64,000 bases of DNA, from assembly GCF_036373705.1 (NCBI RefSeq), contig NC_089856.1, positions 8,240,501-8,304,500 on the forward strand, given 5' to 3'. This stretch comes from Amia ocellicauda. Lineage: Eukaryota; Chordata; Actinopteri; Amiiformes; Amiidae. Numbering within the stretch: position 1 is the first letter of the stretch; every line of letters starts with the position of its first letter. Below the pieces are notes generated by a model. The model searched no databases and was not told the DNA's origin. It was given only the letters and a program-made list of their open reading frames with translations. This document shows positions 1 through 9,067 of this stretch, piece by piece. The position numbers were made by a program, and so were the translations under genes.

Positions 1-575
1 ATAGGGTTGGAAATTGTGGTTGAAGGTACACATTCGATGACTGTGACACTTGTGTATTACTGCGATATGTAAGGAAAAACAGAAGAGCAACTCTTTCCCA
101 GGTGACTGAGAATGTCAAAGTGTCAGCAAGAACAGTCCCTCGAAAACTACACTGAGAGGGATATTATAGTAGGGTTGCAGTGTATAAACCCCTCATTACA
201 AAGACTAATGCACATTAGAGATTTTAGTGGTGCAAAACATTTCTATCCTGATGGGAGTGGTCTATTCCAGGATGACAATGCCCCCATCCACAGGGCACGA
301 GGGCTCACTGAATGGTTTGATGAGTATGAAAATTATGTGAATCATATGCTATGGCCTTTGCAGTCACCAGATCTCAAGCCAATTGAACACCTATGGGAGA
401 TTTTGGACTGACGTGTTAGACAGCACTCTCCACCACCATCATCAAAACACCAAATGAGGGAATATCTTTTGGAAGAATGGTGTTCCATCCCTCCAGTAGA
501 GTCCAGAGACTCGAAGAATGAGTGCATTGAAGCTGTTCTGGCGGCTTGTGGTGGACCAACACCTTACTGAGACAC
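1..575 (+). pseudogene. Tc1/mariner transposase remnant, internally deleted and cut by the window edge
   Basis: Reading across frames on the plus strand gives pieces of a Tc1-type transposase. Near 75-150 there is helix-turn-helix-like text with RRATLSQVTENV. From about 245 on comes the C-terminal catalytic part, with DGSGLFQDDNAP, then [13 protein letters not shown], then an end resembling the family's [12 protein letters not shown]. The middle of the protein, including the first catalytic Asp, is missing because the sequence jumps directly between these parts. The frame is open only over 112-411 and then hits a stop. The spacing from the second Asp to the Glu is 36 residues. AT-rich sequence typical of the element's 3' flank follows to about 575. 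It is dead, and the left part of the element is outside the window. Confidence 0.8.
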
Positions 576-2451
576 TTTATATTGGTTTTTCCTTTAATTT
601 GTCACCCATCTATATATGTCACACTGGGTGCGTAAGGATTAAACAATTCACCAGTATTTTTGTTTTGCAATACACAACTACAAAATATATATTCTATACT
701 ACCACCCCCCAGGATTTTGCAGCTCTTCCCAACAGCTAGCTGTGACGGCTGAATGGTTAAGTTGTACTTGAAATATAATGGGTATGTCTCCAGACCTGGC
801 CCTGACCTGGCCTGGCTTATATGTTGGTGTAATTAAATCTGTATCTTCTGGTTCTGTTTCATACCAATACCAAACATGTCCTATTGCTCAGGTAGACTGT
901 TTGGAACCTTATATGTATTAACAAATGAAAAGTTCTTCATCACTTATTTGCAAAAAAACAATATAGTGTTACCATCAGAGGTGTCAAAAGCAAAAAAAAA
1001 AAAAAAATGAGCAACAGGTGAAATGACAGCAATACTTTGTAGGTCTGCCAAGTGATGACTTTTAAGACGCTATTTGAGGCATCTGTTACTTTACAATAAA
1101 TTTGCAGTTACACTATGTCACTTCTCTTTCCCAGTAGGAAACCACAAACGCTGAAAATGAAGACATGTTTACAGCGTTGCAGAGAGGGGAAATTTATGGC
1201 AAGACACCAACAAACTAATCTGCTAGGCCCAGTGGTGGCCAACTCTGGTACATTGAGAGTCATAATCTATCAGGTTTTAGAAATCAATTTTAATCTTCAA
1301 TTTAAGGACTTGATACAATAATATTCTCATTTAAATAATTATTATAATTTACTTCTTAGCAGACAACCTTAGGCATACTTGTCACATAATATACAAATTA
1401 AAGAAACACAATTTAGAAAATACACATTAGAACTAATTATAGTGAAATGAATGAACCAATTACAAAATAAAGTGAATGGGAAGTACTGAGACAACCATTT
1501 TCATCCCATCTTATAGAAAGATATACAGGTTAAAATATGAATTAAAACATATTTTGTACATATTTGTCAGGAAGGAACTTGTGCAAAAAATACTCATCTT
1601 TGAATGTGTCTAACAATTATCCAGTGTTACTTTTGCTTAGCCAAATACAGACATATATATTCTAGATGTTTGAATCTTTGGCATTACTCTTTGGCATAGG
1701 AAGCACATTTTCAATTTAGATCAGTAATACAATGTTTCAATATTAGGAAATGAAACAAAGGAACATATTTAAATCCATACAATAACTGAGTATATGGGAA
1801 GAAATCACCAAAGGAATATGTCTAAAAGTCTATTTTGTGGATGTGTCCTGTTAAACAAGAGTCAAAGTAAATTATTCCTCAGCACTTTAAAGATGTGGAA
1901 GGTAATCAAGCTGAGTTTAGATCTCAAGCTTTTCTTCACAGTTTTCTTCACATATATTGCAGCTCTGTATTACTGAGAGATTAGCAAGATAGTCACACCA
2001 TATCAGCTGACTACAACTAACATACTTTTAAGCAATCATGTATTCTTGTTTAGCTGTACACAGCCAAAAATCTTAGTTTAAAAATATTTCTTCTGATATA
2101 TATCACAGTTATTCCGGTTGTGATGGCTGGGTTTTAAAGGTGCTATGTCTTTTAATTTAAATTCTTTATAAGAGGAGTTTAAAAATAAAAAATAAAGATG
2201 TTAATTGATTTGTAACCTGCTATAAGAAACTAAATAAAAAGAATACTTAAAAGATGGAAAATGAGAGTTCGTAATGTTTCTGGTTTTATGAGTTTGATCA
2301 TTTGATTCAGTCAGTTAGTTGTTGGGAGATATGTTCCTGCTTCAGACTGAATATAGTTCCTTTGTAATAAAACAGAGATCTTCTCCTGCATAGCCCTAAC
2401 TAGAGTAAAATTAACAAAGATCAAGATCAATCAAATATATAAAAAGAATAT
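576..2451. other. AT-rich intergenic DNA without a recognisable gene
   Basis: Apart from the tRNA-Ser-like relic at 737-790 and an A-tract near 991-1007, I see no conserved coding exon, repeat family or RNA gene here. The longest open frames are short, AT-biased and unlike any protein I know. Confidence 0.5.
737..790 (+). pseudogene. tRNA-Ser-like relic, 5' half
   Basis: The order of blocks matches the 5' half of a eukaryotic tRNA-Ser: acceptor-like TAGCTGTGAC, a D-arm with GGCTGAATGGTTAAG (box A-like), then an anticodon arm reading ACTTGAAAT with TGA in the anticodon position. The T-arm and 3' acceptor are not recognisable, so this is a decayed copy or the head of a tRNA-derived SINE. Two similar relics lie at 6583 and 7905. 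Confidence 0.4.
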
Positions 2452-2546
2452 AAGAACATAAGAAAGTTATGACAGTTATGACAGTATGAAAGTTAACGAG
2501 AGGAGGCCATTTGACACATCTTGCTTATTCGGTGTCCATTAGTAAT

Positions 2547-2902
2547 TTATGCCCCGTTTCCACTGGCGGGGTTTTGTGGACGCTTCACTATCTGCTGCCA
2601 GACGTGGCCGTAAGCGTCCGTCACCCCACTGAGGAAATGCTTCAGATGCGAAAAATGCGGAGATGTGTGCTCGCCTTGTAGACAAACAGGGTAGAGATCC
2701 GCTACATTATGTTGGAAAATATAATCTCAAGTGCCGTGTGGGATCACAAAGAAATTACAGTTTAATAAGCAGCATGGAGTGAAATCCACGTACAGAAACA
2801 ATTACTGCTTACAGTTAATAACCGAGTGTATTAAAAACTTTCCGAACACGGATTTCACAGGACACGGTGCAGTGCCGTGACTAGTTAAAAACAAACTGAA
2901 GG
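2547..2902. mobile_element. Truncated copy of a TIR DNA element (family A) inside the LINE
   Basis: It begins with TATGCCCCGTTTCCACTGGC and runs in close parallel with 61503-61890, sharing the blocks GTGGACGCTTCACTATCTGC-like, the CACGGATTTCACAGGA region and the ACTAGTTAA...AACTGAAGGA end. LINE sequence resumes immediately after it. The right TIR, seen at 62749-62768 in the longer copy, is absent. It also lacks the segment between the two internal TTTCCACTGGC repeats that the 61.5-kb copy carries. I infer an insertion into the LINE, followed by a deletion that removed its right part together with adjoining LINE sequence. Confidence 0.7.
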
Positions 2903-3714
2903 AGCTATCCCAGAGTCCAGATCATTAATATAGATTAGAAAAAGCAAAGGCCCTAGTACTGATCCCTGTGGAACTCCACTAACAACCTCACTCCAGTTAG
3001 AAGCAACTCCACTAATCGACACCCTCTGTTTCCTAGACATCAACCAGTTCATAATCCATCTACTTACATTACCCTGAATGCCTACAGCTTCCAATTTGAG
3101 GATCAGTCTTTGGTGTGGAACCTTATCAAAAGCTTTCTGAAAATCTAAGTATATCATATCATATGCTTTCACATGATCTACAGCTGCAGTTGCATGTTCA
3201 AAAAATTATAATAAATTAGTAAGACGTGATCTAAACCCATGTTGACTATCTCCAAGAATATGGTTTTCTGCGCCTTGATTTTCTGTCTAAACATTTTACA
3301 AGTGATGCAGGTGAGACTGATTGGTCTGCAATGTAATTTCCTGGCTCAGTTTTAGAAACTGGCTTTCTTGTGGATTGGTATGGCATTTGCTGTCTTCAAG
3401 TCGGTTGGCACATTCCCAGTTCTAAGTGTCAATTGGAATATTTTAGTTAGTGGCCTATAAATAATTTCCCTCATTTCTTTAAGTACTGTTGGAAATATAC
3501 CATCTGGCCCAGGTGATTTGTTTGTATTTAATTTTGCTAGTCCCTTTAGTACCTCCTCCTCATTTATCCTGATCTCTCTTAGAGTTTGACTGGACTGTGA
3601 CATGTCATCCATTTTTTCTTTTGTATAAACCTCTGTGAAATACTCATTTAGAGCATTTGCCACATCTTGTTCCTTTTCTAAGATACTTCCATTTTTGCCC
3701 TTTATCTGTTTCAC
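2903..3714 (-). pseudogene. CR1-like LINE ORF2, reverse transcriptase portion
   Basis: Two frames on the minus strand give consecutive reverse transcriptase blocks. 3714-3352 holds the linker and fingers, with NTNKSPGPDGIFPTVLKE and ANAIPIHKK. 3172-2903 holds [15 protein letters not shown] (motif A with its Asp), [14 protein letters not shown] (motif B) and [10 protein letters not shown]. The FADD catalytic motif C that should follow is not there, because the frame runs into the inserted family A element. A frameshifted stretch of about 180 bases separates the two pieces. It is non-functional. Confidence 0.85.
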
Positions 3715-4149
3715 TTCCTCCTTTATTGACCTCTTGCTGTTGTAGTATTGAAAAAAACTCTAAAACTCACTTGCATTAGTTTTAGCTCCAAGAGCTATGT
3801 TTCTTTCTATTTCACTCTTTGCTTTCCCGATTCTTTTCTTAATATCTCTTTGGAGTTCTATATATTCTTTGTATTTTGTTTAGTCTCCATTCCTTTTGTA
3901 TGTGCTATACAATATTTTCTTTCTCTTTATATTTTTTTGCATACTTCTATTAAACCATTTTTGGTCCTCAATTTGCTAAGTTTGGTACACATTTCTCCTG
4001 AGCCTCAGGTAGTATATTCTTAAAATATAACTATCAATTTTCAGCTGAATCTGTATCCAGTGTGCCCCAGTCTAATTCTTCTGCCACCTCATACCTTCAA
4101 GGTTTGCTTTTCTAAAATTGTAGACCATTGTTTTAGACTTGGTCCTTGT

Positions 4150-4610
4150 TTTTTTTTAAGTAGGTCTCAAAGCAAGCCATATTGTGATCACAGTTTGCCA
4201 TTTGTTCTCTGACTAATGCCCCTCTAACTCGATCTTAGTCATTTGAAAAGATCAAATCAATACATGCACTCTCTCTGGTTGGCTCCCTGACAGATTGAGG
4301 TAGAAAGCAGTCATTTACCATCTCAACCATTTCTATTTCTGCTCTGTAGTCCCAACTGGGCTTTCCCAGTCTATGTTTGGGAAATTGAAATCCCCCCTTA
4401 TAACAGCCACATCCTTGCTACATGCAGTGCTGATTACATTGTACAACATCTTTCTGAATATCTGAATCGGGTGGTCTGTAAAACGCCACTACCACTAATC
4501 CTCCAGATCTTTTATTCAAAAGTTTAACCCACAAAGATTCTGTTTTGTTACTAGGATCTAATTTGAGTTTCCCTTTGTTTTCTTTCCTTAGTGGAACATC
4601 TCCCATTGTC
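4150..4610 (-). pseudogene. CR1-like LINE ORF2, endonuclease portion
   Basis: Minus-strand text around 4606-4418 reads LKLDPSNKTESLWVKLLNK followed by VVVAFYRPPDSD, the ESLWV and YRPP blocks of APE-type LINE endonucleases. Further on, near 4300-4160, an out-of-frame stretch reads REPTRERVCIDLIFSND and ends in CDHN, corresponding to the family's terminal SDH block. The domain is split by stops and frameshifts and lies directly upstream (in the element's sense) of the reverse transcriptase pieces. Confidence 0.7.
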
Positions 4611-4639
4611 AGAGCTCCCTGCCCCCCTGGTCCCTAGTT

Positions 4640-5580
4640 TAAAAGATTCTCAATTACTCTGCACATACGCTCTCCCAATGCATTAGCCCCCCCTCTGTTT
4701 AGATGTAGACCATCCGGTTTGTACAGGTCCCATCTATCCCAGAAGAAAGACCAATGCTCCATAAACCTAAAACCCTCTTCCCTACACCAGGATTTCAACC
4801 ACATGTTGAACTTTCTAATCTCTGCCTGTCTCCCTGGCCTGGCACGTGGTACCGGAAGTATTTTGAAGAAAACTACCCTGTTAGTTCTGCTCTTTAGTTT
4901 CTTTCCTCTTCAAATTTGTCTTGAAGAACCTCTGCCTTACCTTTTCCTATATCATTGGTTCCAATGTGGACCATAACCAGTGGATTCCCCCCAGCTTTGG
5001 CCAGTAGCCCTTCTATACTAGTTTCGGGAGATCTGCAACCTAAGCACCAGGCAGGCAAGATACCATGCGGGTCTCCTTATCACTAGAACACACTTTGTGA
5101 TCTACACCTCTAAGAATTGAGTCTCCTACTATAAGTACCTCCCTGTTCTAGAGGGGAGTGGGTACCATGGTGCTCTGGTGCTCAACTGCCATCCCATCAC
5201 CCTCTGAGCCGTCACTGTCCAATTCGCTGTCTAGCAGTTGGAACCTGTTGGGCAATTCTAGCTCTTGGGGTGTCTCTAAGGGTTGTGTGCGCCCTTTTCT
5301 GTGGTTATGACCTACTGTAACTCAGCAGTTCTCTACACTTTCCTGCTCTAAGGTCTCAACTCTCCTAGGTTTTGGTGTGCAATCCATCTCTCTCATTGGC
5401 TGATTGACCAATTCTTCCATATCACTAATACAGCGCAGATCAATAAGCTGAGCCTCAAAATCACGGACCTTGATCTGTAGGACTTCAACATGCTGACAAC
5501 ATTCACAAATGAAATCTTCTTGGATGAGCTGATTCAGGAAGGCAATCATTCTGCAAATATGACACTGTAATGGCCACATG
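4640..5580 (-). pseudogene. CR1-like LINE ORF1 with cysteine cluster and esterase (GDS) remnant
   Basis: The minus-strand frame from 5579 opens with a Cys-rich stretch (CHICRM... FICECCQHVEVLQ), then a coiled-coil-like segment containing VRDFEAQLIDL. After stops, the text near 5120-5030 reads VGDSILRGVDHKVC and VSCLPGA. Near 4715-4690 it reads KPDGLHLN. GDS and DGLH are the Ser and Asp-His parts of an SGNH-type esterase, as known in ORF1 of CR1/L2-type LINEs. The reading frame is broken in several places, so it is a fossil. Confidence 0.65.
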
Positions 5581-5724
5581 CTTCTAAATTTTGCTCACTT
5601 GGTTTCTGTCGCCTGGTCAACTGCTTGATTTTTTTGTCAACGAGAAACGATGAAATAAGAAGAAATAAGGAATGATAGTAGGGAGCATTAAGGTGGAGAG
5701 CATGTAAGTGCAAGTTAAAAAGTG

Positions 5725-6165
5725 TATTAAAGGTTGGGTGCGATATTGTCCACAGGGAAGGGTTGAGGTGTTATAGTTGTAGAATTAACAGTTTTGTTAG
5801 AGCCGGCAGTCTTGAACTGTATGTGAGCTGTGATCTGGAGCCAGTGGAAAAAAGCCACAGCAGTGAAGTAGTCTGGATGAATCTTTGTAAGAAGAACATC
5901 TGGTGGGTGTGCTGGATTGGATGGTGGGGAGGGGATTTAGTTGCAGTAGTCAGCGGAAGAGTACCAGGAGCTTTGCTGAGTAGTCGGTGTGGATAGATCA
6001 GATTCCTTGTATGCTGCAAAGGAAGAAATGCTAAGTGCATGCTAGAAGTGGAGATGTGCTGGGAGTAGAGGAGGCAGGGGTCAAGGAAGACTCCAAGATT
6101 CGTAGATGAGAAGGAGGGTGAGAATGAGGTGATTTGGAGAAAAATATATAGGGGAAAAATACAAA
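5725..6165 (+). repeat. Probable dispersed fish repeat, purine-rich strand
   Basis: The plus strand carries phrases I associate with a high-copy fish repeat: GGAGCCAGTGGA, TAGTTGCAGTAGTC and CAAGGAAGACTCCAAGATTCG, in this order and at the usual spacing. The strand is strongly purine-rich. An antisense open frame of 145 codons (6208-5771) is low-complexity and not credible as a gene. The identification comes from memory of the repeat, with no alignment done. Confidence 0.35.
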
Positions 6166-6582
6166 TTGGAACATGTGTAAAAGCATACTTTTTGCTTGTG
6201 AACTGCAAAACATGAGTAACAATAAATTATTGATTCAAGCTTCAAAGATGTGGGATGTAGTCACTAGACATCAGGAAGATTTTTGCAGTACTTACTAACT
6301 GATCTTCTCTTTGTGATGTGAAAATAACAATCAATAATCTGTAATTTTTGCTGATATTGTTTCATGGTTGTAGATGCCTTTTATAATTTTGAGAAAAGGG
6401 GACAAAATATTAAAACAATTACAAATTTGTAATTCTAGTATTTATGTCAGGTATTATTAATACTTTATATTTTGAACAATTCACCACTATTTGTGTTTGC
6501 CAGTGCATAAACATACAATTTATTTAGCACTTATGACTTTGTTGTTAAATTCCTTATTTTTTTTCTTCAGAGAATTGCTTAG

Positions 6583-6660
6583 GTAGCCATGGTAGCCGAG
6601 TGCTTAAGTTGTTGGAATTGAAATCCAATGAAGTGTCAATAGGCAAGTTGAAATCCTGCT
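6583..6660 (+). pseudogene. tRNA-Ser(TGA)-like pseudogene
   Basis: The whole cloverleaf order of a tRNA-Ser can be followed: GTAGCCATGG, a D-arm with GCCGAGTGCTTAAG, an anticodon arm GGAATTGAAATCC with a perfect five-base GGATT/AATCC-like stem and TGA anticodon, a variable arm, and a T-arm GGCAAGTTGAAATCC. The T-loop departs from the usual GGTTCGAATCC and the 3' acceptor strand does not pair with the 5' strand. It is a diverged pseudogene or a SINE head, not a working tRNA. Confidence 0.5.
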
Positions 6661-7904
6661 TAATATATATATTAAAGCATTGTTCTGGCTTCTATTTCTG
6701 ATAGTAAATAACTCCCTGTCCTGTCCAGTCCATAATACCAAACACTACCTTACTTTGGTTAACTTATGTTAAAACAGCTTGGCTGATACTAAAAGAAATA
6801 TAGGTACATTGATTTCATAAAACAAATTGTAGATCAAAAATAATCATCTCAGATTTGTCAGTGGATAGTGATTCATATAAACTTAACTAAACAAAGTCAC
6901 AGAGAGGAAAATATTAAAACTCCAAATGAATCCATTTATACTAATTGGAGATGCAAACTTCTCAATTGGTTTTTGCTAAGGTTTCTTCATATTTCTCTGT
7001 ATAAATTACAAGAACTGAACTTGAAGTGCTGTTTGGAGTGTATAGAACTTCCTGATGTTTTAAAAGATTAGGATAATAAGGTAGGGCCAAATGTGGCCAT
7101 GCAGAGCAGCAGCATTTTCAGTTTTTTGCTTTCACCTGTGCACTATAATTCAACTACTTATTGTTTTCCCTGATTTGAGAGTGACAGCGATTTAACTAGA
7201 GCTGGAAAACCTGCTGGTTAATGGCCCTCCAGGTCCAGGATTGGCAATTGCTGAGGTAGAGAGTGGAGCATAATATCCATTGATTTGGATCTGCCCTCTT
7301 TACCTATTGGATTGGAGGATCCAGTCCCTGGGATACTGTCTGGAACCCTCATTTGACCCAGTGAGAAGCCAAGTGAGAGAAGTGAGATTTAAATTAGAAG
7401 TGGAGAATGGAAACAGAAATAGGAGATTTTGGGAGCTGAAGGGATGCACTGCTTTGTTTTTGCTGAGATCCATTGATTTATCTGGTTGACTGATAAGTAG
7501 ATTGCTTAATAGAAGCATGTGGATGACAGAAAAAATAAGAGTCATCCCTGGCCTGGAATTTAACTTACAACATCCCAGAAGAAAACAATACAGGAATGTG
7601 TCCTAAAGTATATAATTTGGTTGCATATTTCCTACACTTACAATAAGCCCTTCAAACACATTTTTAGCATTTATGCCTGATGAAAAAGGTGTACACAATG
7701 ACACAGTGACTGAAGGGGATATATCATTGGAGTTGTAAATATACTCTAATGGCTAGTTTCACAGTCCTTGTCTATGTCTAATCTATGAATACTCTATCTA
7801 AAAGAGAACATAGTCCATGACTAGTGCTGATTTGGGTCTGTGAAACCACATCCCTAAATATCCTAAAATCACAGCATTGTCAGACTGTTGTTGTTTTCTT
7901 GTTT

Positions 7905-7975
7905 TAACCAGGCTATGGTTAAGGTGTTGGACTTCCAGGGGGTGTATGTCTGCATTTTAATCCCACTCATGGTAA
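7905..7975 (+). pseudogene. Weak tRNA-like relic
   Basis: A box A-like GCTATGGTTAAGGTGTTGGA is followed about 30 bases later by TTTTAATCCCACTC, a poor box B. The order resembles a Ser or Leu tRNA, but the anticodon stem does not pair well. Low confidence; it is listed because two better examples lie in the same 7 kb. Confidence 0.25.
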
Positions 7976-8157
7976 AGCTTTGTTATTTGTTTTATGATAA
8001 AACATTATTTTTTTTTATGACTGCCAACACCTTTCTAGAAAATGCCAGAAGGATTCTAGGTTACAGTTCGTTTTGAGGAAGATGAGTTTTCAAACAGAAA
8101 TCCATGTAGTTCCCCTAATTCTGAGGTATTCTAATACAATTTACATGTTCAATTATT

Positions 8158-8158
<1 letters not shown>

Positions 8159-8208
<50 letters not shown>
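8159..8208. repeat. (AT)n microsatellite
   Basis: An uninterrupted AT dinucleotide run of about 40 bases, followed by GTATAT. On the minus strand it creates a spurious poly-(Ile-Tyr) reading frame. Confidence 0.95.
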
Positions 8209-8789
8209 TAAAATGTACATTTGTTAATTTTTGTATGTTTGTAAACTTTATTTTAGCATGTGCACTATTGCATATTTGTATTACTCCAACTACATGACTA
8301 AGACTGTTTCCACCGACATCTTTATTTGGTAGAGATGTGTCAGTACCCATCTCTTTTTTTCTTTTTCCTTTGACAAATTGCCAAGCTCACATCCTTGCCA
8401 GTTGCTTTGTTTGACTGTGGGACGCATGCCACCTCTTCTGTGGGGGCAGATAATAAGAAAATGGTTTAGAAATACTTGTGTGGCAGGCGCTTGTGTCTCT
8501 TTGACAAAGGCAGGAAACCCCGAAGTGGGGAACACGTCATGTTTCACATGAGTCTGTTTTGTTTACTCCTCTGAGTTTCTTTTTCTAGATTTGCACTTGA
8601 ACGTTTACTTCCTTTTTTTAAATCCAACATCTGTGAATCCCTACAATTGACAAGGGCAACACAACTTCAGATTAGGAGCTCAACTGGATGTTTAGAGAGA
8701 AAGAATCCAGGTGTATTGTTTCTGGCAGTGAAAAGGGAGGCTGGGCTTTCGCGGGCAGGGGAAAGGTAGACCTGATTGCTAACATCACT

Positions 8790-9067
8790 GCTCTTCACCG
8801 AATAGCAGCCGCGCACAGCGACGGGGAGAGGAGGACAAAAACGCCCTTGTTGTTGAGTAACTCACTCCCACAGCCTGGGCGAGACTGCAGGCTTGCAAAC
8901 CCCGCGGCGGACTTCGTGGATAGTCGGTGGATTTTAGACACTGTTTGGGGGAGACGTTTGCCGTTTAAAACATGTATTCCGAGGCGGAGAAAGCCGGGAC
9001 GCCCCGCAAACGCGTCCTGTCTCTGGGGATGAGTGAGGACGAATCTCTGCGACACATCATCAAAGAG
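8790..9067 (+). promoter_or_regulatory. CpG-rich promoter and first exon region of the LRRFIP-like gene
   Basis: GC content and CpG frequency rise sharply here compared with both sides (GCAGCCGCGCACAGCGACGG, CCCGCGGCGGACTTCG, GCGGAGAAAGCCGGGACGCC). This is typical of a vertebrate CpG-island promoter. No TATA box is evident. The transcription start cannot be fixed from sequence. The island ends with the exon 1 donor at 9068. Confidence 0.6.

Larger units (their letters stand above)
2452..5600 (-). mobile_element. CR1-like non-LTR retrotransposon (LINE), decayed, nearly full length
   Basis: Read on the minus strand, the order is that of a CR1-type LINE. An ORF1 with a cysteine cluster and a GDS esterase-like segment lies at about 5580-4640. 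The endonuclease part of ORF2 lies at about 4610-4150, and reverse transcriptase at 3714-2903. A 3' tail ends at 2452-2546 with the same terminal sequence as the second copy at 28.0 kb (a CCTCCTCTCGTT block, then a TTCTTA end). Frameshifts and stops break both ORFs. Between the reverse transcriptase block and the tail, the expected catalytic and C-terminal segment is missing, and a truncated TIR element (2547-2902) sits in its place. The clade is assigned from motif style only. Confidence 0.8.
6166..8789. other. Intergenic DNA upstream of the LRRFIP-like gene
   Basis: AT-rich with no credible coding exon. It contains the tRNA-Ser-like relics at 6583 and 7905 and an AT microsatellite at 8159. 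CpG and GC content rise only from about 8790 towards the first exon of the next gene. Confidence 0.5.

Noticed and set aside
5771..6208. 145-codon minus-strand open frame
   Set aside because: Low-complexity Ser/Thr/Pro/Leu composition, antisense to a purine-rich dispersed repeat. No family resemblance.
8688..9032. 114-codon plus-strand frame across the first exon of the LRRFIP-like gene
   Set aside because: A GC-rich by-product of the CpG island. The ATG at 8972 in another frame gives the conserved N-terminus and continues across a good donor.
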